DNA of 64,000 nt from Variovorax sp. WS11 (lineage in GTDB: Bacteria; Pseudomonadota; Gammaproteobacteria; Burkholderiales; Burkholderiaceae_C): contig NZ_JAAGOW010000001.1 in the NCBI RefSeq assembly GCF_010499245.1, positions 1,426,001 through 1,490,000 of the forward strand. The letters run 5' to 3'. A model generated the notes under the pieces. That model did not search any database. It was not told where the DNA came from and saw only the letters and a list, made by a program, of their open reading frames with translations. Made by a program: the position numbers and the translations under genes. Below are positions 1 through 8,557 of the stretch, piece by piece (position 1 is the stretch's first letter; the number at the start of each line of letters is the position of its first letter).

Positions 1-927
1 GAAGCCCATGGGCGCGCGCATCACCCCGCCCTGCTGGGTGGTGCCCAGCGCATTGAGGTAGGAGAAGGTGCTGTAGCGGATCTTGTTGGCGTACTGCTGC
101 AGCAGGCCTTCGGGCTTGTAGTTGCTTCCGTAGAGCACGCAGTTCGATTCGACGCCGCCGGCCGCGCTCGACGCATCGCAGACCTTGACGCGGATGTAGA
201 CGCGATAAGCGGTGCTGGCCGAGACGGAAGAGACCGACGTCAGGTCGCTCGGCGTGCCGGAGGTGTTGCTGTAGGCGGTGCCGGTGCAGGAGAACACCAT
301 CGTGTTGCCGCGCGACCAGACGCTGGAGTTGAAGGTGCTCCAGCTGCTGAAGGGCGTGACGTACGGCACCAGCGACGCGGGCAGCTTGTGCCCCGTGGCC
401 TGCGCCGTGCCCCGCAGGGGAAAGTTCGAGATGCTCCCCTGGCTCGAGGCCCAGGCCTTCTCGAGGATGGTCTCGGTGATGGTGTCGACGCTGCGGTAGC
501 CGCCGCTGAGCGCCCACCGGAAGGGGTCGATGGTCTGCATCGCCGCCCAGTTCATGAAGTTGCCGCTCCACTTGCCGGAACACCGGTGCAGGCTGGTGCC
601 GGTCGCGAGGCCGGCGGGCTGGAAGTAGCTGCTGGCCGGCGTGGTCGCGTTGTACGAGTAGGTGTAGCACTTCAACGGATCGAAGTAGCCGAGATAGGTC
701 GAGGCGTCCGCGTAATCGTTCAGGTTGGCGACGCTGATGGCGGTCGGGTATTCCACGGACAGGGCCAGGGCTAGGTTGCCCGGCACATCGGCGGTGGCGA
801 ACACCGGCTGGTCCGCCAGCGAGACGGCGAGCGCGGCCGGGGACCACAAGGCAAGCAGCCCTGCGAGGCAGCACGCGGCCGGCAGCCGGCACGCGTTCTG
901 GAAAGCCTGGAGGAAGCGTGTCGTCAT
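1..927 (-). CDS. pilY1: Type IV pilus tip/assembly protein PilY1, N-terminal part (cut by window edge)
   Basis: Only the first 309 codons are in the window; the gene continues past base 1. The protein opens with a long signal peptide (hydrophobic run ending near AALA at residues 32-35). A secreted region follows with the FNWAAMQTIDPFRWALSGG-type segment usual in the N-terminal half of PilY1/PilC. PilY1 sits at the pilus tip, primes pilus assembly and can act in adhesion and surface sensing; the calcium-binding beta-propeller would lie in the missing C-terminal part. It is the last gene of the minor-pilin operon, five bases after pilX, so it is probably translated from the same transcript. Confidence 0.88.
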   Translation of the reverse strand, partial: MTTRFLQAFQNACRLPAACCLAGLLALWSPAALAVSLADQPVFATADVPGNLALALSVEYPTAISVANLNDYADASTYLGYFDPLKCYTYSYNATTPASSYFQPAGLATGTSLHRCSGKWSGNFMNWAAMQTIDPFRWALSGGYRSVDTITETILEKAWASSQGSISNFPLRGTAQATGHKLPASLVPYVTPFSSWSTFNSSVWSRGNTMVFSCTGTAYSNTSGTPSDLTSVSSVSASTAYRVYIRVKVCDASSAAGGVESNCVLYGSNYKPEGLLQQYANKIRYSTFSYLNALGTTQQGGVMRAPMGF

Positions 928-932
928 GCCGG

Positions 933-1529
933 TCAGTCCTGCTTGGTGAAGGAGGTCTGCAGGAACACCTGCGTGTCGCGCGGCCCGCTGACGCGGATGC
1001 TCAGCCGGTAGACCGTGGCGGTGGGTGCCTTGAGGGGCGCGGTGGCGCCGGCCGTGCCGCCGGTCGGCGCCGAGGTCGACTGGACACAGCCGCTGCTGAC
1101 GGCGGTGCCGCTCGAGGTGCACAGGCGATCGATGAGGTAGCGGATCTTCACGTCCGAGGTGGCGCCGCTCAGGTCGTTGGCGCTCTGGGCGACCGCGGCG
1201 AAGGCGTCGTCGTCGAGCAGCGCCGTCGGCACCCCCTGGGCATTGGTGGCGAGCGTGCTCGCCTTGTAGTTGGCGGCGGGCAGGTCGGCCGTGGTGGCGC
1301 TGGCGAGGGCGCCGCCGGTCCTGAACTTGGCCAGCACCGTGTCGATGGCCTGTTCGCCCTGGTTCACCAGGTCGCGCCTGAAGGCCAGGTTGCCGGCGGC
1401 GAACTGCGAGGCATTCATCGAGCGGATCACGGCCACGCTGCCGATCATCAGGATCACAAGCACGATCAGGCAGAAGAACAGCACGATGCCGCGCTCGCGC
1501 ACGGCCCGTCTTCGCAGGGAGGAGTTCAT
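933..1529 (-). CDS. pilX: Minor pilin assembly protein PilX
   Basis: The product is 198 residues. Near the N-terminus it has the hydrophobic helix RGIVLFFCLIVLVILMIGS, which lacks the usual prepilin Glu-5 box but fits the PilX group. The rest is a globular periplasmic domain with a Cys pair around residues 130-145. PilX is one of the minor pilins that prime type IV pilus assembly together with PilV, PilW, FimT and PilY1. The start is fixed by an ATGA overlap with the pilW stop codon. The order in the operon supports the call more than the weakly conserved sequence does. Confidence 0.8.
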   Translation of the reverse strand: MNSSLRRRAVRERGIVLFFCLIVLVILMIGSVAVIRSMNASQFAAGNLAFRRDLVNQGEQAIDTVLAKFRTGGALASATTADLPAANYKASTLATNAQGVPTALLDDDAFAAVAQSANDLSGATSDVKIRYLIDRLCTSSGTAVSSGCVQSTSAPTGGTAGATAPLKAPTATVYRLSIRVSGPRDTQVFLQTSFTKQD

Positions 1530-2677
1530 GAGGCGGGCAGCAGCAGGGTGTTGCGCAGCGGGATGGTGCTTTCCACCGTCCGATAGCGATGGTGGCGGTC
1601 CTCCTCGCCGAGCGTGACCGTCTGCGCGAGCGTGGTGCCCGCGGCATTGCTGAGGTCGGCGAAGAGGGTCAGCGTGGCCGCCGTGACCTGCGCCTTCTCG
1701 TAGGTGGGATCGCGCAGCACCAGGGCCACGCGAACGGCCACCACCTGGCGCAGCGTGGCCGGCGTGGTCATCAGGGTCGCGATGTCGTAGCCGGTCGCGC
1801 CCGGGTCGGCCCAGGCATCTGCGATGCCGTCCATGTTGGTGTCCAGGCCGTAGAGCGCATGGAGCGCGACCACGCCGTCCGCCAGGGCCTGCGACACGGC
1901 CGAACTGTCCTGGAGCAGGTCGTAGCCGTAGAGCGTGCGGTTGTCCCCGACGCCCAGCAGCTGCAGGCGCACGTTGCTGTTGTCGACATGGCCCAGCGGC
2001 GTGACGTAGGTCGAGGTGCTGGCCGCCAACGTGGCCAGGGAGGTGTCGGTGCCCGAGGCGGTGTAGTAGGTGCCGCCCAGAGTCAGGATCTTGGCGGTGG
2101 TGCTCGCGACCTGCTCGACCAGGCAATCGGTCGTGCCGCTCTGGCTAACCAGCAGCAGGTCGCCCGCGGCAAAGCCGACGGTGTTGTCCAGCGCCAGCGC
2201 GGTGGCGCTGCCGGCGTCGGTGACGGCACGCGGAACGCCGCCGGCCATGCCGTTGGCGCCCATCACGACCAGCACGTCCGAGCCGGCGTCGGACTGGTTC
2301 TTGGCGATGAGCAGCGGCGCCATGCGCAGGGTGGCAGTGGCGCCGGCGAGGAAGCTGTTCTTGAAGGGGGCCGGGAACGCGCTGCCACGCGGAAGCATGG
2401 CGGCGGCATTGAGCCTGCAGCCGAACACCCCCTTGTCCCAGGACTGCGTGAAGCCGGCGCCCGCGCTGCGCAGCGCCCGGTCGAGCATCGAGGCGGCGTA
2501 GGCGCCGGTCTGCTCCATGTCGTTGAATGAAGCGGTGCTTCGCCGGTGCGTGTCGCCGACGATCACCATGCTCGTGACCGCGAGCGTGACGACGAGCGCG
2601 ATCACCATCGCCACCAGCAGCTCGATCAGCGACAGCCCGTGCTGCCGCGCGCAAGAAGCGTCCGGCGCCGGCGTCAT
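1526..2677 (-). CDS. pilW: Minor pilin PilW
   Basis: The product is 383 residues. After a short basic leader it has the prepilin motif GLSLIELLVAMVIALVV, with the peptidase-processing Gly and the Glu at mature position 5. A long periplasmic domain follows. PilW belongs to the set of minor pilins that form the priming complex at the pilus tip. Its start overlaps the pilV stop by ATGA and its own stop overlaps pilX, which suggests translational coupling along the operon. Nothing unusual is seen. Confidence 0.85.
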   Translation of the reverse strand: MTPAPDASCARQHGLSLIELLVAMVIALVVTLAVTSMVIVGDTHRRSTASFNDMEQTGAYAASMLDRALRSAGAGFTQSWDKGVFGCRLNAAAMLPRGSAFPAPFKNSFLAGATATLRMAPLLIAKNQSDAGSDVLVVMGANGMAGGVPRAVTDAGSATALALDNTVGFAAGDLLLVSQSGTTDCLVEQVASTTAKILTLGGTYYTASGTDTSLATLAASTSTYVTPLGHVDNSNVRLQLLGVGDNRTLYGYDLLQDSSAVSQALADGVVALHALYGLDTNMDGIADAWADPGATGYDIATLMTTPATLRQVVAVRVALVLRDPTYEKAQVTAATLTLFADLSNAAGTTLAQTVTLGEEDRHHRYRTVESTIPLRNTLLLPAS

Positions 2678-3090
2678 GGCAGCGTCACCCGCGTGCTGAG
2701 CTGGCTGTCGCCCTCGGCGCTGGCGCGCGTGGGCGCGCGCCAGGTGATCTTGATGTCGGCGCTGTTGGTCGTGCCCGAGACGGCCGTGACCGTGCCGACG
2801 CCGCTGGGCAGGCCACCGCTCGCGGGATCGGCCACGCGGGCCTTCCACGCCGTGAGCGTGCCCGACGCCACGCTGACCGTGTTGCCCAGCCACATCGTGC
2901 TGGCGATCTCGTTGGCGAGCAGCGCGGCGCGGTTGCGGTCCGCCGCGTCGACGGAGATGCCGATCGCGCGCGCCTGCAGCCCGATCATCCCGAGCACGCC
3001 GAAGGAGAACACGAGGATGGCAATCAGCACCTCGAGCAGCGCGATGCCCGCTTCGCGCCGGCCGGCGCCGGGCCTTGCAACGGGGGTCAT
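2674..3090 (-). CDS. pilV: Minor pilin PilV
   Basis: The product is 138 residues with the class III prepilin motif GIALLEVLIAILVFSFGVLG; cleavage would fall after the Gly and Glu is at position 5. The GVLG(M/L)xxLQ segment that follows is typical of PilV. It contributes to the tip complex of the type IV pilus in the inner membrane and periplasm. Start and stop codons overlap the neighbours by ATGA on both sides. The protein is on the short side for PilV but complete. Confidence 0.85.
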   Translation of the reverse strand: MTPVARPGAGRREAGIALLEVLIAILVFSFGVLGMIGLQARAIGISVDAADRNRAALLANEIASTMWLGNTVSVASGTLTAWKARVADPASGGLPSGVGTVTAVSGTTNSADIKITWRAPTRASAEGDSQLSTRVTLP

Positions 3091-3692
3091 GACGGGCACC
3101 CGTCGGGGTTGGTACTCGACAGGGTCTTGGCCGGGTCGCACATGCGCACCTGGCCGCCCAGCGCCACCACCACGCGCAGGGGCCGGTCGGCGCCGCTCAG
3201 CGAGACGTAGTAGGTCTGCACCGCCGGCGTTCCGCTCGGCAGGCTGCAGTTGGCGCCGGTCACGCCGGTGCCGGTGTTGGCCGTCAGCCGGCCGACCGAG
3301 TTGAAGCACAGGGCCGCCGGGCCGCTGATCTGCACGTCGGTGCCCGCGCTGCTGAGCACGCCGGCCTCGACGAAGACCGCCGTCTCGCCCGCCAGCAGCG
3401 GCACGGCGTGGATCGCCCAGTTGCTGCCGTTGAGCACGGCCGTGAGGCTGGTCTGCGGCGCGCTGCTGTTGGTGAGCGAGAACACCGTTTGCCGGCTGCG
3501 CCGCATCGCCTCGGACTGCGCGAGGCGCAGTCCGTTCTGCAGGGCGTCGCTGACGGTGCGCACCCTGGCATTGCGGATCCAGACGCTCATCGAGGGGAAG
3601 GCCAGCGCCATGAGGACGCCCAGCAGGACGATGGTCACCATCAGCTCGATCAGGGTGAAGCCCGCGGCAGGCCGCGCCGGGCGCGTCAGCAT
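3087..3692 (-). CDS. fimT: Pseudopilin FimT/GspH family
   Basis: The product is 201 residues. The N-terminal prepilin box is GFTLIELMVTIVLLGVLMALA, followed by the basic/amphipathic segment around R-N-A-R-V-R. This is the layout of GspH/FimT pseudopilins, in which the C-terminal tail can bind DNA in naturally competent species. The ATG overlaps the end of pilE by seven bases. FimT in this family takes part in pilus priming and in some bacteria in DNA uptake; the second role is only an inference here. Confidence 0.82.
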   Translation of the reverse strand: MLTRPARPAAGFTLIELMVTIVLLGVLMALAFPSMSVWIRNARVRTVSDALQNGLRLAQSEAMRRSRQTVFSLTNSSAPQTSLTAVLNGSNWAIHAVPLLAGETAVFVEAGVLSSAGTDVQISGPAALCFNSVGRLTANTGTGVTGANCSLPSGTPAVQTYYVSLSGADRPLRVVVALGGQVRMCDPAKTLSSTNPDGCPS

Positions 3693-4162
3693 GTCTGGCC
3701 CCGCTTGGCGATCCAGTCGTTGGCGCAGCTGTTCCAGCCCGACACGCCGCTCACGGTGGTCGCGCGGTTGTTCTGCTGGTCGATGGTGAAGGTGAAGCCG
3801 CTGGTGGCGCCGCTGCCGACGGCTTGCAGCGTGAAAGCGGTCGCGGTGGGCGTCGTCACGCACGACAGCTGGAAGGTGCCGGCCACGCGCTTGTCCGCGT
3901 CGACCAGGCAAGGGGAGGTGAAGCTGCCGGTGGTGTTGTAGGTCCGGTTGTCGAGGTAGAAGCGCTCCATGTTCGCGCGCATGGCGGACAGCGCGTGGGT
4001 CGCGTCGACCAGCTGGCCGCGCAGCACGTAGTCGCGGTAGGAGGGCAAGGCCACGGCGGCGAGGATGGCCACGATGGCCACGGTGATCATGACTTCGATG
4101 AGCGTGAAGCCGCGTTGGCGCCGGCGGGGTGCGGCGAGTCGTGAGGGGATCGACAGGTTCAC
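3686..4162 (-). CDS. pilE: Type IV pilin-like protein PilE (ComP_DUS type)
   Basis: The product is 158 residues from a GTG start. I chose this start because it gives a normal basic leader before GFTLIEVMITVAIVAILAA; no ATG lies between it and the prepilin box. After the long N-terminal helix there is a small domain with C-terminal cysteines (NSC...GQTC) that can form the usual disulphide loop. Its size and the DNRTY region resemble the PilE/ComP_DUS minor pilins of Burkholderiales. It is the first gene of the operon and faces away from the gene at 4266, so the promoter should lie in the 103 bases between them. The exact start remains uncertain. Confidence 0.75.
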   Translation of the reverse strand: MNLSIPSRLAAPRRRQRGFTLIEVMITVAIVAILAAVALPSYRDYVLRGQLVDATHALSAMRANMERFYLDNRTYNTTGSFTSPCLVDADKRVAGTFQLSCVTTPTATAFTLQAVGSGATSGFTFTIDQQNNRATTVSGVSGWNSCANDWIAKRGQTC

Positions 4163-4265
4163 GTTGGAAGTCCCGGCTGGAACGTTGCTCGGATCGGACA
4201 ATTGGTATCTTGATGAAACATCTGGGAGAAGTCTCGTAGCCCGGGGCGCGCGGACAATACGCGCC

Positions 4266-5234
4266 ATGCCTGCCGCCCCCGAGTCCCCCCATCTCCTGAT
4301 CCCCTTTGCCGGCCGCGGCACGCCGGAATGCCGCAAGGCGCTGCACGAATTGCGTCTGCCGAAGCTCGAAGCACTGCTCTCCCGCCTGTCGCTCATGCAT
4401 GAAGACCTGCAGGACGACAGCACCTTCTCCCCGCCGCACGAGCGCGCCCTGGCCGAGGCGCTCGGCATCGCGGCGCCCGACGGGCAGATTCCCTGGGCCG
4501 CGTTGGAAGCACGACGGGCCGGCCTCGACGGCGCCGCCGAGGAAGGCAGCTGGGGCATCGCCACCCTGTGCCACTGGCAGGTGGGCATCGACGACGTGGT
4601 GCTGGGCGACCCAGGCGCGATCCGCATCGACGCAGCCGAGTCCGAGGCCCTGCTGGCCATCGCCAGGCCTTATTTCGAGGAGGACGGCATCGCGCTGCAC
4701 GCCTCGTCCACGCCGGGCCGCTGGCTGGCACGGGGGCGCATGTTCGACGGACTGGCCACCGCCTCGATCGACCGCGCGATCGGCCATCCCATCTCCCAAT
4801 GGTCTCCGCTGACCGAGGGAGCCCGCCCCTTGCGCCGGCTGCAGAACGAGATGCAGATGCTGCTTTACACCGAACGCGTCAACGACGAGCGCATCGCGCG
4901 CGGCGTGCCGCCCATCAACTCCTTCTGGCTCAGCGGCACGGGGCAGTTGCCCTCCGATGCGGTGCCCACGGACGCAGGCCCGCGGGTGGCCGACAGCCTG
5001 CGCGAAGCCGCCATGCGCGACGACGGCGCGGCCTGGGCGCAGGCCTGGACCGCGCTCGACGAGGGGGGGGTCGCAGAACTGCTGGCCGCGTACAACGCCG
5101 GCGCCGAGGTGAGCCTCACGCTGTGCGGCGACCGGGCAGCGCGGCGATTCGGCGTGCAGCAGCGCGGCCTCGCGGGCTGGGCCCGCTCCCTGTTCCAGCG
5201 CGCGAGCGCCCCGGCCGTGCTGGAGGCACTGTGA
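4266..5234 (+). CDS. RpfE-type regulatory protein / phosphoglycerate-mutase-like protein
   Basis: The product is 322 residues and soluble. Proteins of this kind lie directly before recJ in many Burkholderiales and in the Xanthomonas rpf region, where they are called RpfE-type and are annotated as phosphoglycerate-mutase-like. I see no complete catalytic signature, only conserved-looking segments such as CHWQVGIDDVVL, QWSPLTEGARPLRRLQNEMQM and the PPINSFWLSGTG block. The stop overlaps the recJ start (TGATG), so the two are translationally coupled. The biochemical role is unknown. Confidence 0.75.
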   Translation: MPAAPESPHLLIPFAGRGTPECRKALHELRLPKLEALLSRLSLMHEDLQDDSTFSPPHERALAEALGIAAPDGQIPWAALEARRAGLDGAAEEGSWGIATLCHWQVGIDDVVLGDPGAIRIDAAESEALLAIARPYFEEDGIALHASSTPGRWLARGRMFDGLATASIDRAIGHPISQWSPLTEGARPLRRLQNEMQMLLYTERVNDERIARGVPPINSFWLSGTGQLPSDAVPTDAGPRVADSLREAAMRDDGAAWAQAWTALDEGGVAELLAAYNAGAEVSLTLCGDRAARRFGVQQRGLAGWARSLFQRASAPAVLEAL

Positions 5235-7036
5235 TGAAGATCGTCGCCCGCACCATTCCCCCGCGCAGCGCCTGGATGCTCGAGCAGGCCGGGGTGCATC
5301 CCCTGCTGGCCCGCCTCTATGCCGCACGCGGCGTGCAGACCCGGGAAGAGCTGGACGACGGCCTGGCCCGCCTGCTCGCGCCCGACGGCCTGCGCGGCGC
5401 ACATGAGGCCGCGCTGCTGCTGGCCGATGCGATCCGCGACGACAAGCGCCTGTGCATCGTCGCCGACTACGACTGCGACGGCGCCACCGCCTGCGCCGTG
5501 GCCCTGCGCGGCCTGCGCCTGCTGGGCGCGAAGCATGTGAGCTACCTGGTGCCCGACCGCGTGGTCGACGGCTATGGCCTCACGCCGCCCATCGCCGAGC
5601 GCGTGGCCGCCACCGGCGCCGACGTGCTGATCACCGTGGACAACGGCATCGCCAGCGTCGAGGGCGTGGCCGCCGCCAAGGCGCGCGGCCTCGCGGTGCT
5701 GGTGACCGACCACCACCTGCCCGGCCCGGCGCTGCCCGCGGCCGACGTGCTGGTGAATCCCAACCAGCCCGATTGCGGCTTCGACAGCAAGAGCATCGCC
5801 GGCGTCGGCGTGATGTTCTATGTGCTGCTGGCGCTGCGCTCGGAGTTGCGGGCGCGCGGCGTGTTCGATCTACCGGCCGCCGCCGGGCCGCCCCAAGGCG
5901 GCCGAGCCTCCCCCTCGGGGGGTGGCGAAGCACACGAAGTGGCAAGCCGGGGGGTCGGCAGACCGCAGCCCAAGCTCGATGTGTTGCTGCCCCTGGTCGC
6001 CCTCGGCACCGTGGCCGACGTGGTGAAGCTCGACGCCAACAACCGCCGCCTGGTCGCGCAGGGCCTGCGCCGCATCCGCGCCGGCGTCATGCCGGCCGGC
6101 GTGGCCGCCCTCTTCAAGGCCGCGGGCCGCAACGCGGCAGCGGCCACCACCTTCGACTTCGGCTTCGCGCTGGGGCCGCGCATCAACGCCGCGGGGCGCC
6201 TGGCCGACATGACGCTGGGCATCGAATGCCTGACGACCGACGACAGCGCGCGCGCCGAGGAGCTGGCGCGGATGCTCGACGGCATCAACCGCGAACGGCG
6301 CGACATCGAGGGCGGCATGCGCGACCAGGCGCTGCTCCTGGCCGAGTCGCTGTTCGACGAGGACGGCAGCGAGACGCCGCGGGCCGCGATCAGCGTCTTC
6401 GATGCCGACTTCCACGAAGGCGTGGTCGGCATCGTGGCCTCGCGCATCAAGGACCGCTACCACCGGCCCACCTTCGTCTTCGCCGCCAGCGGCGCGCCGG
6501 GCAAGGAACACGAACTCAAGGGCTCGGGCCGCTCGATCCCCGGCTTCCACCTGCGCGACGCGCTGGACCTGGTGGCCAAGCGCCATCCCGGCGTGCTGCT
6601 GCGCTTCGGCGGCCATGCGATGGCGGCCGGCTGCACGGTGGCCGAGGAACACTTCGAGACCTTCGAGCGCGCACTCGCGCAGGTCGCGGCCGAGTGGCTG
6701 GATGCGGCGTCGCTGACGCGCCGCCTGGACACCGACGGCCCCTTGGCGCCCGAGTACCTGCGGGTCGACCTGGTCGACACCCTGCACCGCGAGGTCTGGG
6801 GCCAGGGCTTCGCGCCGCCCACCTTCAGCGAGGAGGTGGAAGTGATCTCGCAGCGGCTGGTGGGCGAGAAGCATCTCGCGCTCAAGCTGCGGCATAAGGG
6901 GCAGCCGGTGGACGGCATCTGGTTCGGCCACACCGAGCCGCTGCCGCCGCGCGTGGTCATCGCCTTCCGGCTCGACGCGGACGAATGGCAAGGGGTGCGG
7001 CGCGTGCGCTTCCTGGTGGAAGGCGCCGAGATCTGA
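5234..7036 (+). CDS. recJ: Single-stranded-DNA-specific exonuclease RecJ with in-frame insertion
   Basis: The product is 600 residues, 5'-3' single-strand exonuclease of recombination and mismatch repair. The DHH phosphoesterase motifs are present: DYDCDGATA near residue 78 and TDHH near 158. The DHHA1 domain with GGHAMAAGC is near residue 458, followed by an OB-like C-terminal domain. Between the two catalytic halves, about residues 216-246, there is an odd stretch rich in Gly, Pro and Ala that is encoded by a GC-rich repeat-like DNA segment at 5877-5968; most RecJ proteins have only a short linker there. The reading frame stays open through the insertion, so the enzyme may still work. Confidence 0.93.
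   Translation: MKIVARTIPPRSAWMLEQAGVHPLLARLYAARGVQTREELDDGLARLLAPDGLRGAHEAALLLADAIRDDKRLCIVADYDCDGATACAVALRGLRLLGAKHVSYLVPDRVVDGYGLTPPIAERVAATGADVLITVDNGIASVEGVAAAKARGLAVLVTDHHLPGPALPAADVLVNPNQPDCGFDSKSIAGVGVMFYVLLALRSELRARGVFDLPAAAGPPQGGRASPSGGGEAHEVASRGVGRPQPKLDVLLPLVALGTVADVVKLDANNRRLVAQGLRRIRAGVMPAGVAALFKAAGRNAAAATTFDFGFALGPRINAAGRLADMTLGIECLTTDDSARAEELARMLDGINRERRDIEGGMRDQALLLAESLFDEDGSETPRAAISVFDADFHEGVVGIVASRIKDRYHRPTFVFAASGAPGKEHELKGSGRSIPGFHLRDALDLVAKRHPGVLLRFGGHAMAAGCTVAEEHFETFERALAQVAAEWLDAASLTRRLDTDGPLAPEYLRVDLVDTLHREVWGQGFAPPTFSEEVEVISQRLVGEKHLALKLRHKGQPVDGIWFGHTEPLPPRVVIAFRLDADEWQGVRRVRFLVEGAEI
5877..5968 (+). repeat. REP-like GC-rich element inserted in frame in recJ
   Basis: The segment has two perfect hairpins: a 7-base stem with a CCAA loop (5886-5892 and 5897-5903) and a run of five C facing G with a TC loop (5910-5914 and 5917-5921). 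A third, mixed part ends in a G-run. The composition is unlike coding DNA, and its position is the linker where RecJ homologues have few residues. From memory, similar short GGGGGG-hairpin elements are scattered between genes in Comamonadaceae genomes. No second copy was noticed in this window. Confidence 0.6.
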
Positions 7037-7055
7037 GTCGCCGGCGCGGCGGCGT

Positions 7056-7442
7056 TCAGGGCTCGATCAGCCAGCGATGTCCGCAGCGCCGGCAGCGCAC
7101 GCGCAGCCGCGCTCCGGCCGGGTCCTCCGCGCTTTCCTCGACCTCCCACTTCGCGTAGGTATCGCAGCCGCGGCACACGGCCTGGTCGGCCACGAATTCG
7201 GCATGGGCGAGCAGGTACAGGTAGCGCCGCAGCGCCCAGACGCCGATGACCGCGCTTGCCGCTGCACAGGCCAGCACGTCCAGTTGCGACCCCATCGACA
7301 AGTGCCGGCTGTAGGCTTCCGCACTGCCCAGCAGGCCGAGGGTGCTCAGCAGCAGCAGGACCAGATGCATATGGCTCTGGAGCAGCTCGCGCTCGTACCA
7401 TTTGCGAAAGCCCAGGCGACGGATCGTCCGTGCGGCATTCAT
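7056..7442 (-). CDS. Small membrane protein with C-terminal zinc-ribbon cysteines
   Basis: The product is 128 residues. Two hydrophobic helices (about residues 26-43 and 55-72) come first, then a soluble tail with two CxxC pairs (CRGCD near 89 and CRRCGHRW near the end), which is the pattern of a zinc ribbon. The tail probably lies in the cytoplasm. The gene converges on recJ with a gap of only 19 bases. I do not recognise a named family, so only the topology and the metal-binding pattern are supported. Confidence 0.7.
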   Translation of the reverse strand: MNAARTIRRLGFRKWYERELLQSHMHLVLLLLSTLGLLGSAEAYSRHLSMGSQLDVLACAAASAVIGVWALRRYLYLLAHAEFVADQAVCRGCDTYAKWEVEESAEDPAGARLRVRCRRCGHRWLIEP

Positions 7443-7611
7443 CGAGCTACCCCTTCGCTGAGGCCCTGTTGGGAACCATCTTCCCCTCGCGCTGCTGCGG
7501 CGCAACAGAGGGTAAGCACCGAGCAGGATGGTCGGCAATGATGTGAATTTGTAAGAAGTTAGTAAGCTGCCCTGCAAGAATCGAGGCATTGCGCCGAACC
7601 TTGGAGGTGAC

Positions 7612-7908
7612 GTGCTGCTTCTCGCGACTTCCGTCAAGCTGATCACCGAGATCGCCCTGCTGGCGATGGTGGGCCAATGGCTGCTCGGGCTGCTGGCAGG
7701 AAGCAAGCGCGACGGCAATTTCTTGTATCGCCTCCTTCAGACCTTGACGAGCCCCGTCGTCAAGGCAGTGCGCATCATCACCCCCCGTTTCGTGCTCGAC
7801 CGGCACATCCCGCTGGCCGCCTTCCTGGCGCTGCTGTCGGTGTGGCTGGTGGCCACCATCGCCAAGATCAACCTGTGTCTGCAACTTGGAGTGCAGGCAT
7901 GCCGATGA
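7612..7908 (+). CDS. Small integral membrane protein, unknown function
   Basis: The product is 98 residues from a GTG start preceded by a good GGAGG ribosome site at 7603-7607. Two long hydrophobic helices (about residues 8-29 and 66-88) flank a basic loop with KAVRIITPRFV. This fits a small inner-membrane protein conserved in Burkholderiales. Its end overlaps the start of the TPR gene, so the two probably form a two-gene operon. No function can be assigned. Confidence 0.7.
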   Translation: MLLLATSVKLITEIALLAMVGQWLLGLLAGSKRDGNFLYRLLQTLTSPVVKAVRIITPRFVLDRHIPLAAFLALLSVWLVATIAKINLCLQLGVQACR

Positions 7909-8462
7909 GCTACTGGCGCTTCAAGCTGCGTGCGGTCGCCTTGCTGCTGCTGGGCCGATCCGCATCGGCCGAGGCGGTCTTCGATGCGATGCTGGCCCGC
8001 TGGCCCGATGATGCCTACGCGCTGTCGAGCCGCAGCTACCTGCGCGCGCAGCTCGGGCGGCGCGATGCGGCCATCGAGGACGCGCGGCACTTGGTGGAGG
8101 CGCATCCGGAACACGGCGCCGGCGCCTGGTTCAACCTGGCCTTCCTGCTCGCGGAGGCCGACCGGGTCCAGGAGGCGGAGACCGCCTTCCGCCAGGCCCT
8201 GGCGCTCGACGCCAAGCTCGACCGGGCCTGGTACGGCCTGGGCCTCGCGCTGATTCGCCAAGGCCGCCACGACGAGGCTGCCGAAGCGCTGCGCCGCAAC
8301 ACCGAACTGCAACCCATGAGCCCCTACGGCTGGTACCAGCTGGCCCGCGTGCACATGGACCGCCGCCAGCCCGAAGAGGCCCGCAAGATCATCCGCCATC
8401 TCCAGGGCTTCGAGCCCAGGATCGCCGCTCAACTGGAACGCGAGACCGGTCTCGCGTCGTGA
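7899..8462 (+). CDS. Tetratricopeptide-repeat protein
   Basis: The product is 187 residues and is made of about four TPR units after a short N-terminal hydrophobic stretch. Each unit has the A-W/Y-x-L-G/A pattern, for example GAWFNLAFLLAEADRVQEAE and RAWYGLGLALIRQGRHDEA. TPR proteins act as scaffolds for protein contacts. The gene overlaps the preceding small membrane protein, which suggests that they work together at the inner membrane. An ATG six bases further in, at 7905, is an equally good start. Confidence 0.78.
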   Translation: MPMSYWRFKLRAVALLLLGRSASAEAVFDAMLARWPDDAYALSSRSYLRAQLGRRDAAIEDARHLVEAHPEHGAGAWFNLAFLLAEADRVQEAETAFRQALALDAKLDRAWYGLGLALIRQGRHDEAAEALRRNTELQPMSPYGWYQLARVHMDRRQPEEARKIIRHLQGFEPRIAAQLERETGLAS

Positions 8463-8497
8463 ATGTGGCGCCTGCCCATGAGGCAGCGCCGCTGGGA

Positions 8498-8521
8498 CCG
8501 CCGGGTCGCATGGCCCGGCGG
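8498..8521. terminator. GC-rich hairpin between TPR gene and DUF4212 gene
   Basis: There is a perfect 8-base stem (8498-8505 with 8514-8521) around an 8-base loop, 36 bases after the TPR stop and 36 bases before the next start. No T-run follows, so it is either a weak terminator or a 5' leader structure. Confidence 0.4.
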
Positions 8522-8557
8522 AGCGAACGAGAACGAGAGCCAACAAGGAGACATGCG

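Noticed and set aside
2546..3304. A 252-residue plus-strand gene
   Set aside because: It is the opposite strand of pilV and parts of pilW and fimT, whose prepilin motifs and ATGA overlaps are clear.
4568..5230. Upstream extension of the recJ frame
   Set aside because: It overlaps the rpfE-like gene in another frame and has shadow-type composition; the ATG at 5234 gives a normal RecJ start.
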